NCBI GenBank assembly: GCA_029820295.1 | Contig: JALGVA010000002.1 | Location: 51,481-115,480, forward strand | Source: Candidatus Zipacnadia bacterium | GTDB lineage: Bacteria > Armatimonadota > Zipacnadia > Zipacnadales > UBA5352 | DNA: 64,000 nucleotides | Direction: 5' to 3' | In this document: positions 43,777-52,562 of the stretch, piece by piece | How positions within the stretch are numbered: the first letter of the stretch is position 1 | How the letters are laid out: every line of letters starts with the position of its first letter | Program-made: the position numbers and the translations under genes | Notes under the pieces: generated by a model | The model's database searches: none | Told to the model about the DNA's origin: nothing | The model's input: only the letters and a program-made list of their open reading frames with translations

Positions 43777-46700
43777 TTACTGCGCCAGCCTCACGATCAG
43801 CGCCCGCGCGTCGTGCGCCGGCACAGTGAGCTGCACCTGCGCCGCGTCGGCGAAGGTCTGCCCGGTGTAGTACTCGCTGACCGCTCCGGTGGCGCCGGCG
43901 ATGGCCAGCGTGTGCGTCTCCTCCACGGAACTCGGGTTGACGATGATCGCCAGCAGCTCGCCGTCGCGCTCGAGCACGAAACGCGCGCGCTCGGGCACGC
44001 CCTGCACGCGCTCATCGGCGCGCCGGCCCTCGACGAAGAACGCCTCGTGATCGGCGACCAGCGACGCGGCCTCGGCGATGCGCGTGTAGTCCAGCCCGTC
44101 CATGGGCGTCCACTGATAGTGCATGACGCCGCGGCAGCCCGCCAGCAGGTGCTTCAGGTAGTCCACCTTCAGGTTCGGATTGCGCGGCGGCCGGTAGTAG
44201 GCCTCGCCGCCGAGCAGCGGCACGCCGTCCAGTGCCGTCACGGTGTCGGCGATCACCTGCTCGTTCCAGCCATAACCCGCCGACGCGACGTCACAGAAGT
44301 CGCGCATGATCGACCAGTCGATACAATACAACCCGCGCGCCCGCGGCGTCTGGTAGCCGCTGTAGGTGTACATCTCGCCATCGGGCACGGCCATGCGCAG
44401 GCCCTCGCGGTAGACGCCCGAAAGCTGCGCCCAGGTCTGGCAGCAGAACTCGGTCCACTGCTCCTTGTGCTGCTCCATCACGAGGGTCGGCGTCAGCTCG
44501 CCCGCGATGCCAAACTGCTCGGCGAAGGCGCCGAGGCAGCGCGGGCAGAAGCAGGCGGTCATGGGCCCGTACTCCATGTCCCACCACAGGCCCTGCGGCG
44601 GCACGGGCGCCTCGCGCAGGTAGCTGGCCAGCGCCTCGGTAGTGCGCTGCCGCCCCTCGTTGATGATCCACCGCGGGCAGGCGAAGGTGTAGCCCGAGCC
44701 GCGGTGGGCCTCATCGAAGTCCACGAAGCGGTTGCCCTCAGTGTCGATGCCGCGATGCCAGTGATAATGCGTGGACTCGGCCACGATCTTGAAGCCGCGC
44801 TCGGCCAGCAGTGGGTAGTAGACCTCGCGCGCATGGGTGCGCTCGATGTAGGCGTTGAAGCCCGCGGCCGCCATCGTGTCCAGCAGCGCCGTCATGTCCG
44901 GCCCGGCGTAGTTGCCTGCGCCGAAGCCGTGGCACATGAGCAGCTCGATCTCCCGCGGGCGCTTGCCCGGCAGCGGCGGGAGCACGGTCAGCGGCACATC
45001 GCGCGGCACCTCAACCACGGCTCCGCCCTCGCCCTCGACCCACAGGTACACGTGCTTCACGCCGGGAGGCAGATCTCCGGCACGCACCACCAGCCCCAGC
45101 GTGTGCAGCCGCTCGTTGTCGTACGACTCGTGTGCTCCCTCGCGATACGTGACCGGCTGCAGCAGCTCCCACGCCAGCTCATGGCGCGTCCACTGCTCGC
45201 CGTCGCGCTCGAAGGGCTCCGCCTGATAGCCCGCCCACGTGCCGGTCCATTCGTAGGGCTGCTTGTCCGCCCAATCGAGCAGCTCCAGGCCCGGCGGCGT
45301 CTCGATCACCAGCACGGCGCCCTGCAGCGGTCGCTCCAGCGGACTTGCCACCACCAGCGGCAGGTGCTGCGCGCCGCCGGCGACGATGTGGATGTCGTCC
45401 GGGTCGCCCAGGCTGGCGAAGTGCGTCGCCTCGGCCGCGATGACCCGTCGGAAGCACGTGCCCTGCGCGGGGTCGAGCTTCCCGCCCGCGTCCGCGGCGG
45501 GCCGCCAGCCGCTGTCGTCGAACTGCGGCTCCAGCCAGCCCTCGGCCGGCGCATCCGCCTGCCGCCAGCCCGCCGTGCCCGCGAGGTTGAGCCCGCCGAC
45601 GGTCACACGTACCGCCACCGGTTCCTCAGCGACCACCCCGAGCACGTTCGGACCCGGCTCGAGATAGCCCACCAGCGGCTCTGCGCCGCCGCGCCCGAGC
45701 GACGCGCCGTTCAGGAAGACCTCGCACGGGCCGTCGGCGCTGATGGTCGCCGCGGCGACGGCGGCGGTCGCGAAGTGACACACCGGCGACTGGTAGTAGA
45801 GCGCGTCGGTGGCGGCATCCAGCGCCGCGTAGACCACCGACACTTCTCCCGGCGTGTCGATCTCAATGGGCAGCTCGGCGCGCTCGGTCGCCCCCGCCGC
45901 GACCGGCACGGCGCGCGTGTTGCTGGTCGTGCGCTCGCCCTGGGTCACCCGCCAGCGCAGCACCACCTCGCCGCCGGCGATTCCGGTCAGCGTCGGCTCG
46001 ATGGCGTTGGCGCCCATCATCAGCGCCGGGATCGTGCCCGCCTCGACCACGACCCGCGGCGCCTCCGCGAGCAGCACCAGCCGGCCGAACTCGTCGGGCG
46101 CGTGGAAGCCGTGGGTGACCGGTGAGAACATGCTCACCTCGTTCTGAGCGATGTTGTTGCGGCATACGTTGAGCCACAGCGCCGACCCGGCGGCGGGCTC
46201 GATGCCCAGGCTACTCCACGGGATGGCGACTTCGGCGCTCCAGAAGCCCTCGTCGCCGGTGGCGCCCGCCGCCTGCCACGGCACATCCCAGCTCCCGTCC
46301 ATCCCCCGGCCTTCGTAACGGGTGCCGAGCGCGTTGGTCACGAACTGCATGTAGTCCGTGGGCGCGTCGGGGGGGCCGAGGAAGATCTCGATGGAATCAT
46401 CGTGAAAGACCCGACCGTCGTGCTCGGTCGCGCGCGCGATGAACTCGCCGGTGCGCTGCAGCGCCGGCCGTAGCACCTCGGCGCGGCAGCGCACCGCGAG
46501 GTAGAGGTCCCGCGCGTCCCACAGCGCGCGCAACTCGCTGGTCTCCTTCGGCAGGCCCTCGCCCTTGCGGGCGAAGAACTGCTGTGCCGCGGGCGTGGTC
46601 GCCCAGCAGGCATCATCGAGCCGGCCGTCGATCGCCGGAGCGGCCGTGGTGGGCGCGGCGGCCAGCGCGGTCGGCTCCCAGGCGCGCGAGCGCGTTACCG

Positions 46701-47211
46701 GTCCGATCCAGTAGTCGGTGGTGACGCCCGCCTCGTGGCCGTAGAAGTCCTGCCAGGCCGAGAAGAAGATCATCTTCACACGCGAGAAGTCGAGCGGCGC
46801 GTCCTGCGGCTGCGCGCGCACGAAGTCCCAGCTCATGGGCAGCCAGCGGCCGAGCTGATGGGCGGGGATATCGCGCCGCATCATCACCTGGTGATTGGCA
46901 GCGTCGAAGAGCTGCACCTGGATATGTGTGCTCGCGCCGGTGGTGTTCGCCAGCAACTCCCAGTGCAGCGTGTCGTAGCCGCGCCAGTCCTGCGGCTCGG
47001 CGAAGATGTGGCGGATGGCCGCGACGCCCGTGCCCGTGCAGGGCAGGCGCATGTGCAGCGCGCGGCGGCCGTCCCGGTTCTCGACCACAAGCGGCTTGAT
47101 CGGCTCATCGACGGTGAAGGCCGCGGGGTCGTCCATGGTCAGCACGGTCACATCGGCGCAGGCAACGCCGGCGGGAATCGCGGCAAGCAGCAGCACGGCG
47201 AGAAAGCGCAT
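43777..47211 (-). CDS. Secreted CBM11-like plus CBM9 plus WDxE/CxCxxC TIM-barrel protein, paralog B
   Basis: 1144 aa. Start ATG 47211 with GAGGTG 5 nt upstream; longer in-frame starts (to 47418) run through Arg-rich non-coding-like sequence and into paralog A, so they are rejected. Signal peptide 1-19. Residues ~20-165 resemble CBM11 (VTVLTMDDPAAF, DWRGYDTLHWELLANTTGA, WIGPVTRS). CBM9 lies at ~175-390 (PAIDGRLDDACWATTP, DDSIEIFLGPP, WSAEVAIPWSSLGIEP). The barrel has GLWWDMEYGP with Asp878 and Glu880, then C887-x-C889-xx-C892 in CFCPRCLGAF, and WTPMDGLDYTRIAEA on a late strand. Middle gene of the operon, 44 bp after paralog A. Confidence 0.8.
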   Translation of the reverse strand: MRFLAVLLLAAIPAGVACADVTVLTMDDPAAFTVDEPIKPLVVENRDGRRALHMRLPCTGTGVAAIRHIFAEPQDWRGYDTLHWELLANTTGASTHIQVQLFDAANHQVMMRRDIPAHQLGRWLPMSWDFVRAQPQDAPLDFSRVKMIFFSAWQDFYGHEAGVTTDYWIGPVTRSRAWEPTALAAAPTTAAPAIDGRLDDACWATTPAAQQFFARKGEGLPKETSELRALWDARDLYLAVRCRAEVLRPALQRTGEFIARATEHDGRVFHDDSIEIFLGPPDAPTDYMQFVTNALGTRYEGRGMDGSWDVPWQAAGATGDEGFWSAEVAIPWSSLGIEPAAGSALWLNVCRNNIAQNEVSMFSPVTHGFHAPDEFGRLVLLAEAPRVVVEAGTIPALMMGANAIEPTLTGIAGGEVVLRWRVTQGERTTSNTRAVPVAAGATERAELPIEIDTPGEVSVVYAALDAATDALYYQSPVCHFATAAVAAATISADGPCEVFLNGASLGRGGAEPLVGYLEPGPNVLGVVAEEPVAVRVTVGGLNLAGTAGWRQADAPAEGWLEPQFDDSGWRPAADAGGKLDPAQGTCFRRVIAAEATHFASLGDPDDIHIVAGGAQHLPLVVASPLERPLQGAVLVIETPPGLELLDWADKQPYEWTGTWAGYQAEPFERDGEQWTRHELAWELLQPVTYREGAHESYDNERLHTLGLVVRAGDLPPGVKHVYLWVEGEGGAVVEVPRDVPLTVLPPLPGKRPREIELLMCHGFGAGNYAGPDMTALLDTMAAAGFNAYIERTHAREVYYPLLAERGFKIVAESTHYHWHRGIDTEGNRFVDFDEAHRGSGYTFACPRWIINEGRQRTTEALASYLREAPVPPQGLWWDMEYGPMTACFCPRCLGAFAEQFGIAGELTPTLVMEQHKEQWTEFCCQTWAQLSGVYREGLRMAVPDGEMYTYSGYQTPRARGLYCIDWSIMRDFCDVASAGYGWNEQVIADTVTALDGVPLLGGEAYYRPPRNPNLKVDYLKHLLAGCRGVMHYQWTPMDGLDYTRIAEAASLVADHEAFFVEGRRADERVQGVPERARFVLERDGELLAIIVNPSSVEETHTLAIAGATGAVSEYYTGQTFADAAQVQLTVPAHDARALIVRLAQ

Positions 47212-47255
47212 GAAGTCACCTCGCAGAAACTCGTTGGGCTTCTCTCTCTCGGGGA

Positions 47256-50200
47256 CTATGGGCGCAGCACCACCCAGCGGCAGTTGAGGGGCTCGACCTG
47301 CGCGGTGAGCGCCCTCCCGTCGAGGGCTATGCCGCCGTCGTGGTCCTGGCGGGCGATGCTCAGGCCCGCCGGGACGGTCGCGGTGGCGGCGAGGTCGCCG
47401 CCGGTGGTGTCGTTGCACAGCATCACCAGCAGCTCATCGCCCAGGCGCCAGGCCACGCGCGTGGTGCCCGCGATCTCCTCGCCGGCCAGCTCATCGGCGG
47501 CGTAGGTACCGTCCACGAAGAAGTCCTCGATGGGCGCAAGGGTGCGGCTGGCGTCGGCGTAGGCGGTGTAGTGGCGGCCGTCGGTCGGGCCCCACCACCA
47601 TTGCGTGGTGCCGTCGGCGCCCCACGCGACGGACTTGATGATCTGCATGCGCGTGATGCGGCCGTCGGCGATGTAGTGTGAGGTGCGGCTGTGGCCGACG
47701 CTGAGCGTGTTCCACACCGGAATGTCCCTGAGGCCGTGCACCAGCTCGACGAAGCTGCGCGTGCCGGCGGTGAAGGTGGTCGCCAGATCGCCCACGCCGC
47801 GCGAGTAGAAGCTGGGCGTGGCCACGTCGATCACCGGGATGACCGTGGTCCAGTCGACGCGGTAGGCGCGCCGGGTGTGGTCGTTCTGCACCGCGCTGTA
47901 GACCGCGAGCCGCCAGTCCACGCCCCGCGCGCGCGCGTACGACTTCATGCGCGCGCACACGCGCGCGGTCTGTCCGGTCGCGAACTCCAGCCATTGCTCG
48001 GCGTAGCTGCTCTGGATCTTCAGCGGCGTCAGCTCGACATCATCCGCGATGCCCGCGAACTGCCGGAACGCCGCCAGGCAACGGTCGCAGAAGCACACGT
48101 TGAATGAGCCCGGCCCCTCCAGGTCCCACCAGGTACCCACGTAGCGCCCCTCGGCGACGTCCGCGAGGATCGGGTCCATCAGCCCCGCGATGGCGTCGTT
48201 GTCCTCGGCGATCATGATCTCCGGGCAAATCATGCGCTCGTCGCGCTCACCCTCGAAGTTGATGGCGGCGTGCTCGGGGTGCGCCTCCAGGTAGGCCTCA
48301 TTCCACCAGAACCACCACAGCATGCGCCAGGAGGCCATGCCGCGCGCGTGGATCTCGTCCGACCACTTCGCGTCGCGCGCGGAGATCCACGCGTCCACCA
48401 TGTTGATGCCGCAGAGCCGGTAGGTGTCGAGCAGGCGCGACCAGAACTCCTCGGTGGGGCTGATGGTCCAGCACGACATGCCCAGCGTCAGGTGCTGCAG
48501 CGGCGCGCCGCGCGGCTCGGGCAGGATGAACAGCTCACCGGCGTGCTCGGGCTCGACCTCATCGCCGGACTCCAGGTGGAACCAGAACGGATGGCTGCCC
48601 TCGGCCAGATCATCGGACGGGATCAGCCCGGCGATCCAGCCATGGTAGAACGGCGCGGTGGCGATGTCGCGCGGGGGCAGGCCGCGATCGGCGGCGAAGA
48701 CCCAGCGGACGAAGCGCCGACCGTCGCGCTCGACAGGCTCGCGGCTCACCAGCGTCGGCTTGTAGTACAGCTCGTGCACCTCGCCGGTGGCCTGGATCAC
48801 CTCGATGCCCTCGGGCACGGTGAGCACGAACGAGAAGTCCTCGTAGGTCTGCTCGGAGTGGTTGCCGGGCATGAAGATCAGGTGCTGGACGGTACCCTTG
48901 CAGACCATCAGGCGATTGCCGTCCTTCTCGGCCGGGAAGACCGCGCTGTTGAGGCCCATGCTGTGCACCACACCGGTGAAGATCGCGCACAGCACATCCG
49001 TCGCGCCGGGCGTCGAGCCCAGCGTAAGCCGCAGCTCATACTCGCCGGGGCCCCTGAGCGCGTAGGGCGCCTCCACCACCTGTGACGCACCCGCGGGCAG
49101 CTCGGCGGCGATCGGCAGCGCCTCCGCGGCGCCGCCGGGTGCGGCCACGGTCAGCTCGCCCGCGAGCCCGCGCGGCGCGTCGCCGGGGTTGGCCACAGTC
49201 AGGCGCAGGGTGCGCTCGCCGTCGCGCTCGTCCAGGCCGGTGTGCACATGCGCGACCTGCAGCGGTGGCGCGCCGAAGACGAGCACTCCGAAGCGCTCCG
49301 GCACGTGGAAGCCGTCGAAGGTCGGTGACCAGCAGGTGGCCTCGCGCACCGGCAGGCGCGAGCGACACAGGTTCATCCGCCAGGCCTGTCCGGGCTCGGG
49401 CGCGGGAGCCTCCAGATCGGTAAAGGGCACCGCAATCTCGACCGACCAGAAGTCCTCGCCGCGCCCCGCCGCCGCGGTCCACGCCGGCGCCACGGCGCGC
49501 TCTGCGGGCAGATCGTCCTGGCGCACGCCGGCGGCGTTGACGATCAGGTGCGCGTAGGTACCGTCGCCCTCCGGGTCGAGGAACAGCTCCACGCAGTCGT
49601 CCGTCCACACGCGGCCGCTGCCCGGCGCGGCATCCGCCTGCACCTGGCCCATCAGCGGCTCGTCGCAGCGCACACCCAGGTAGAGCGCCTCCGCGTCGTG
49701 CACCAGCCGCGCCGTGGTCTGCGCGGCGGCGAACGACTCTCCACGTATGGCGATGAAGCGGTCCATCACGCCCCCGGACTCCCAGCACGCGTCGTCGAGC
49801 ACGCCGTCGATCTCCGGCGGCGCGCTCGCGGCGGGGCACACCGTCGCGCGCAGACCCTGCGACAGCTCGGCCGCGTCGGCGGCCGGCACCTGCGCGGCGG
49901 GGGGCAGGTAGTCGATCGGCCCGGCTCCCGCCTGAGCACCCGCCTGCGCGGCGGCGGCCAGATCGCCCTGGGCCAGGACCACGTTGTGTGCAAAGCGCAC
50001 TTCGTCGCCGGGCGCGAAGTCGCGCATGGGGTGCAGGCGCATGGCCAGCGACAGCCGATCGTCGTCGCTGCGGCCGATGTAGTTCACGCGGTACATCTCC
50101 GGCCGGCTCACCGGCACCACGACCAGGCCGTGGCCGGTCACGGATGAGCTGAAGCCGTACCAGTCGGCCTTGAGTTCCAGCGCCAGGCTGTTGACCTCCA

Positions 50201-50720
50201 GGTCGGTAACCGGCAGCTCGCCGCCGGGGGTGGTCAGCCGGTCGAGGCCGGCCGCACACTGGAGGCCCACCGGCACGATCAGATGCGGCGTAGTCTCGGC
50301 CGCGGCCTGGAGCTGATAGCTGAGCTGGAGCACCGGGCTGCCGTCGCGGATGGTCACGGCCTTGCGCAGCGCGAAGCCGCCAAAGCTCGCACAGTCGAAG
50401 GTGAGGGTCACGCCGTCGGGCAGGTCGGTCTGCGCCACGCCCGTGGCCGGCATCCAGCTCTCATCGACCCAGTGCTGCTGCTCGCTGAAGTAGAGCCCCG
50501 CGCGCAGTGCGGTGGCGACCGGCTGCGGCACGCCCGCGGGCGTGAGGCCGGTCAGGTTGCCACACGACTTCTCGACGTCGAAGACCGCTGTGAACATGCC
50601 GTTGTCCACGGTGATCTCGGTGTCGGTGCGTATGACCTGCGCCGCCCATCCGTTGGCCGCGGCGGCCAGCAGGAGGGCCGCCGACAGCGCACGCGCCGGC
50701 TTCCCTGCGTATGACCTCAT
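47256..50720 (-). CDS. Secreted CBM9 plus WDxE/CxCxxC TIM-barrel protein, paralog A (first gene of the operon)
   Basis: 1154 aa. ATG 50720 with a short GAGG site upstream. Signal peptide 1-26. Unlike its relatives it starts with a beta-supersandwich-like region (~28-260; VDNGMFTAVFDVEKSCGNL). CBM9 is at ~300-470 (PPEIDGVLDDACWESGG, DDCVELFLDPEGDG, WSVEIAVPFTDLEAP). The barrel contains TWWDLEGPG with Asp866 and Glu868, then C876-x-C878-xx-C881 in VCFCDRCLAAF, and later WGADGTTQWWWGPTDGRHYTAYADA. The acid pair sits at almost the same residue number as in the other two copies despite different N-terminal modules. Promoter probably in 50721-50850, divergent from the prepilin genes. Confidence 0.8.
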   Translation of the reverse strand: MRSYAGKPARALSAALLLAAAANGWAAQVIRTDTEITVDNGMFTAVFDVEKSCGNLTGLTPAGVPQPVATALRAGLYFSEQQHWVDESWMPATGVAQTDLPDGVTLTFDCASFGGFALRKAVTIRDGSPVLQLSYQLQAAAETTPHLIVPVGLQCAAGLDRLTTPGGELPVTDLEVNSLALELKADWYGFSSSVTGHGLVVVPVSRPEMYRVNYIGRSDDDRLSLAMRLHPMRDFAPGDEVRFAHNVVLAQGDLAAAAQAGAQAGAGPIDYLPPAAQVPAADAAELSQGLRATVCPAASAPPEIDGVLDDACWESGGVMDRFIAIRGESFAAAQTTARLVHDAEALYLGVRCDEPLMGQVQADAAPGSGRVWTDDCVELFLDPEGDGTYAHLIVNAAGVRQDDLPAERAVAPAWTAAAGRGEDFWSVEIAVPFTDLEAPAPEPGQAWRMNLCRSRLPVREATCWSPTFDGFHVPERFGVLVFGAPPLQVAHVHTGLDERDGERTLRLTVANPGDAPRGLAGELTVAAPGGAAEALPIAAELPAGASQVVEAPYALRGPGEYELRLTLGSTPGATDVLCAIFTGVVHSMGLNSAVFPAEKDGNRLMVCKGTVQHLIFMPGNHSEQTYEDFSFVLTVPEGIEVIQATGEVHELYYKPTLVSREPVERDGRRFVRWVFAADRGLPPRDIATAPFYHGWIAGLIPSDDLAEGSHPFWFHLESGDEVEPEHAGELFILPEPRGAPLQHLTLGMSCWTISPTEEFWSRLLDTYRLCGINMVDAWISARDAKWSDEIHARGMASWRMLWWFWWNEAYLEAHPEHAAINFEGERDERMICPEIMIAEDNDAIAGLMDPILADVAEGRYVGTWWDLEGPGSFNVCFCDRCLAAFRQFAGIADDVELTPLKIQSSYAEQWLEFATGQTARVCARMKSYARARGVDWRLAVYSAVQNDHTRRAYRVDWTTVIPVIDVATPSFYSRGVGDLATTFTAGTRSFVELVHGLRDIPVWNTLSVGHSRTSHYIADGRITRMQIIKSVAWGADGTTQWWWGPTDGRHYTAYADASRTLAPIEDFFVDGTYAADELAGEEIAGTTRVAWRLGDELLVMLCNDTTGGDLAATATVPAGLSIARQDHDGGIALDGRALTAQVEPLNCRWVVLRP

Positions 50721-50833
50721 CTCGCCTCAGCTCCACGCTCGCCGTCCAGGTCGGCGGCCTGCGGCCGCCGCTGGGGCGTAACTTTCCATGCCGGGACCTC
50801 CCCGACCTTCGCGCGCGACCTGTCGCTCGGCGG

Positions 50834-50859
50834 TGTACATTGGTGACATATGACGTTTT
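50834..50859 (+). promoter_or_regulatory. AT-rich patch, possible promoter of the first prepilin-like gene
   Basis: TGTACATTGGTGACATATGA and the following bases are clearly more AT-rich than the surroundings and lie just upstream of the conserved leader at 50873. Possible -10 boxes are TACATT or CATATG. A shared GTGTAC also occurs before the second leader (around 51674). Assigned by composition and position only. Confidence 0.22.
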
Positions 50860-50872
50860 GCTCGCGACACAA

Positions 50873-50937
50873 GGAGGAATCATGGCAGAAAAGGAGGAAC
50901 ACATCGCCGTCGGGAAGAGCACGGCGAAGGGCATCTG
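50873..50937 (+). promoter_or_regulatory. Structured 5' leader of the first prepilin-like gene (copy 1)
   Basis: Two conserved boxes flank a hairpin: box 1 AGGAATC-ATGGCAGAAAAGG (to 50894), stem CGCCGT/ACGGCG at 50905-50910 and 50921-50926, box 2 GGGCATCTG at 50929-50937. The same order occurs at 51735-51814 before the second gene with a different stem sequence, which points to an RNA structure or cis-regulator. Class unknown; it does not match riboswitch consensus sequences I can recall. Confidence 0.45.
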
Positions 50938-50944
50938 TGCGTGA
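50882..50944 (+). CDS. Possible 20-residue leader peptide upstream of the first prepilin-like gene
   Basis: ATG 50882 follows an excellent AAGGAGG site (spacing 4-5) and opens a 20-codon frame ([20 protein letters not shown]) that ends in TGA 40 bp before the prepilin start. In the duplicated leader the corresponding ATG (51743) opens a frame that runs without a stop into the prepilin, so the peptide itself is not conserved. It may be translated as a regulatory leader, or the site may be part of the RNA element only. Confidence 0.3.
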   Translation: MAEKEEHIAVGKSTAKGICA

Positions 50945-50984
50945 GAGGGTCGCATCAATCTTGTCGAACAGAGAGGCGATAGTG

Positions 50985-51611
50985 ATGCGCAGGTCGGGCT
51001 TTACCCTGATCGAGCTGCTGGTCGTCATCGCGATCATCGCGATCCTGGCGGCCATCCTGTTCCCGGTCTTCGCGCGGGCGCGGGAGAAGGCGCGCCAGAC
51101 GAGCTGTCTGTCGAACCTCAAGCAACTTGGCCTTGCTCTCCAGATGTACGCACAGGACTACGACGAGTACCACCCGCGCTACTGCCGGGTTGAGGTCGCG
51201 GGCTGGGACGACGGGGTGAATGTGGGCGGGTACACCGTCTACAGCGGGCTCATCCCCTACGTGAAGAACACCCAGATCTTCGTGTGCCCCAGCGACCGGC
51301 CTCCGGGCCAGATCAACTGGAGCAGTTGGGGCTACAACATCACGACATATACCTCCTACGGCCTGAACTGGTACTACTACCTCTCGCCCCCCTACATGGA
51401 CGAGACCTTCAACGGCGACGACCCGGCACGGGTCGCGGCCATGACCGAGTTCGACGCCAGCTATCACACCGCGTACTGGCCGTGGATGAACAACGATGGC
51501 CTGTTCCTGCATAACGGCGGCCAGAACGTGGTGTTCGGCGATGGCCACACCAAGTGGTACAGCCGGACGGACATCATCAGCGGCTTCAACTCCTACGGCT
51601 ACAAGTCATAG
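50985..51611 (+). CDS. DUF1559-like prepilin-type N-terminal methylation protein, copy 1
   Basis: 208 aa from ATG 50985. The class III/type IV prepilin signature [17 protein letters not shown] is present, with predicted cleavage after Gly5 and methylation of Phe6, then the helix and the lineage-typical [19 protein letters not shown]. The C-terminal part has [18 protein letters not shown], the 'H.gG.N..F.DGH' motif of H-X9-DG proteins. These proteins are abundant in Planctomycetota and Armatimonadota and are thought to form pseudopilin- or type II secretion-like structures; exact function unknown. Start chosen because the prepilin leader must be short. Followed by a hairpin at 51639-51670. Confidence 0.92.
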   Translation: MRRSGFTLIELLVVIAIIAILAAILFPVFARAREKARQTSCLSNLKQLGLALQMYAQDYDEYHPRYCRVEVAGWDDGVNVGGYTVYSGLIPYVKNTQIFVCPSDRPPGQINWSSWGYNITTYTSYGLNWYYYLSPPYMDETFNGDDPARVAAMTEFDASYHTAYWPWMNNDGLFLHNGGQNVVFGDGHTKWYSRTDIISGFNSYGYKS

Positions 51612-51638
51612 CGCACGTCGCGAGGGAGTAGAACCTGC

Positions 51639-51670
51639 GGGCCCCGCGGGCTTGCCGCCGGGGGGCCCGT
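51639..51670 (+). terminator. GC-rich hairpin after the first prepilin-like gene
   Basis: CGGGCCCC (51639-51646) pairs with GGGGCCCG (51663-51670); an inner GCGG/CCGC extends the stem with a 3-nt bulge. No T-run follows, but TTCGTGTACCG after it resembles TCCGTGTACCG after the second gene's hairpin, so the terminator region was duplicated too. Confidence 0.6.
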
Positions 51671-51734
51671 TCGTGTACCGTATGCATGTGACCCCTCGTC
51701 CCCGCAGCATTCGGGTTGGGCCCACCGGCGAAAG

Positions 51735-51814
51735 AGGAATCCATGCAGAAAAGGCGAAGCCAGAACAGCGGCGTGCTTTCAGCCCGCCGACGCTCCTTAC
51801 GTGAGGGGCATCTG
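51735..51814 (+). promoter_or_regulatory. Structured 5' leader of the second prepilin-like gene (copy 2)
   Basis: Box 1 AGGAATCCATGCAGAAAAGG (51735-51754), a CGGCG/CGCCG stem (51769-51773 and 51785-51789) and box 2 GGGCATCTG (51806-51814) repeat the order seen in copy 1 although the spacer and stem sequences differ. The box 2 to start distance is 33 nt here and 47 nt in copy 1. Confidence 0.45.
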
Positions 51815-51847
51815 CATCCATCTCAGGCGACAGGAGAAGGTAACGCA

Positions 51848-52483
51848 ATGCGCAGGTCAGGTTTCACGCTCATCGAACTGCTGGTCGTCATCGCAATCAT
51901 CGCGATCCTGGCGGCCATCCTGTTCCCGGTCTTCGCCCGGGCGCGGGAGAAGGCACGGCAGACCAGTTGTCTGTCCAACCTCAAACAGCTCGGACTCGGT
52001 CTCGCGATGTACAGCCAGGACTACGACGAGTGCCACCCGGTCTACTGCCGGGTGGTGATCGCGCCCAGCTACACCAACGGCGTCGATACCGGTGGCCACA
52101 CGATGTACGGCGCGCTCGTCCCCTACGTCAAGAACGCCCAGATCTTCCAGTGCCCGAGCCACCGGCCCGTGACCGGCATCAACTGGAACAACTGGGGGTA
52201 CGCCATCACCACCAAGACGTCCTACGGCATCAACCTCTACTACCTGAACAACAGTTCCTACAAGTACGCCAGCGACACCCTCAGCAACGATGACCCGGCC
52301 CGCGTCGCCTGCATGACCGAGTGGGACGGCAGCTACCACTCCGTCTACTGGCCGTGGATGAACAGCGATGGCCTCTACCTGCACAACGGCGGCCAGAACG
52401 TCGCGTTCGCCGACGGCCACAGCAAGTGGTACAGCGAGACGGACATCGTTAGCGGCTTCGACCAGTACGGCTACAAGATGTAG
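51848..52483 (+). CDS. DUF1559-like prepilin-type N-terminal methylation protein, copy 2
   Basis: 211 aa from ATG 51848 (an in-frame ATG at 51743 would add a basic leader and is unlikely for a prepilin). The first ~52 residues are identical to copy 1, including [12 protein letters not shown] and [19 protein letters not shown]. The globular part is diverged but collinear ([33 protein letters not shown]). Same H-X9-DG ending. It arose by tandem duplication of a unit that includes leader and terminator. A fibre or pseudopilus subunit role is inferred from the leader peptide class. Confidence 0.92.
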   Translation: MRRSGFTLIELLVVIAIIAILAAILFPVFARAREKARQTSCLSNLKQLGLGLAMYSQDYDECHPVYCRVVIAPSYTNGVDTGGHTMYGALVPYVKNAQIFQCPSHRPVTGINWNNWGYAITTKTSYGINLYYLNNSSYKYASDTLSNDDPARVACMTEWDGSYHSVYWPWMNSDGLYLHNGGQNVAFADGHSKWYSETDIVSGFDQYGYKM

Positions 52484-52508
52484 CCGCAACCACGTCTGAG
52501 CCGACCCG

Positions 52509-52538
52509 ACAGGCCCCCCGCAGTCGCGGGGGGCCTGT
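52509..52538. terminator. Perfect 13-bp hairpin between convergent genes
   Basis: ACAGGCCCCCCGC and GCGGGGGGCCTGT form a perfect 13-bp stem with an AGTC loop. It lies between the stop of the second prepilin gene (52483) and the stop of the lyase gene (52563), so it can end transcription from both sides. No T-tract. Confidence 0.75.
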
Positions 52539-52562
52539 CCGTGTACCGGGACCGCGGATCAT

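Noticed and set aside
47212-47418. Longer start for paralog B overlapping paralog A
   Set aside because: The extension is Arg/Pro/His-rich, and a good ribosome site and signal peptide mark the start at 47211.
50873-50937. Known riboswitch class (c-di-GMP, SAM, cobalamin, TPP) before the prepilin gene
   Set aside because: None of the conserved core sequences of these classes can be found in either leader copy.
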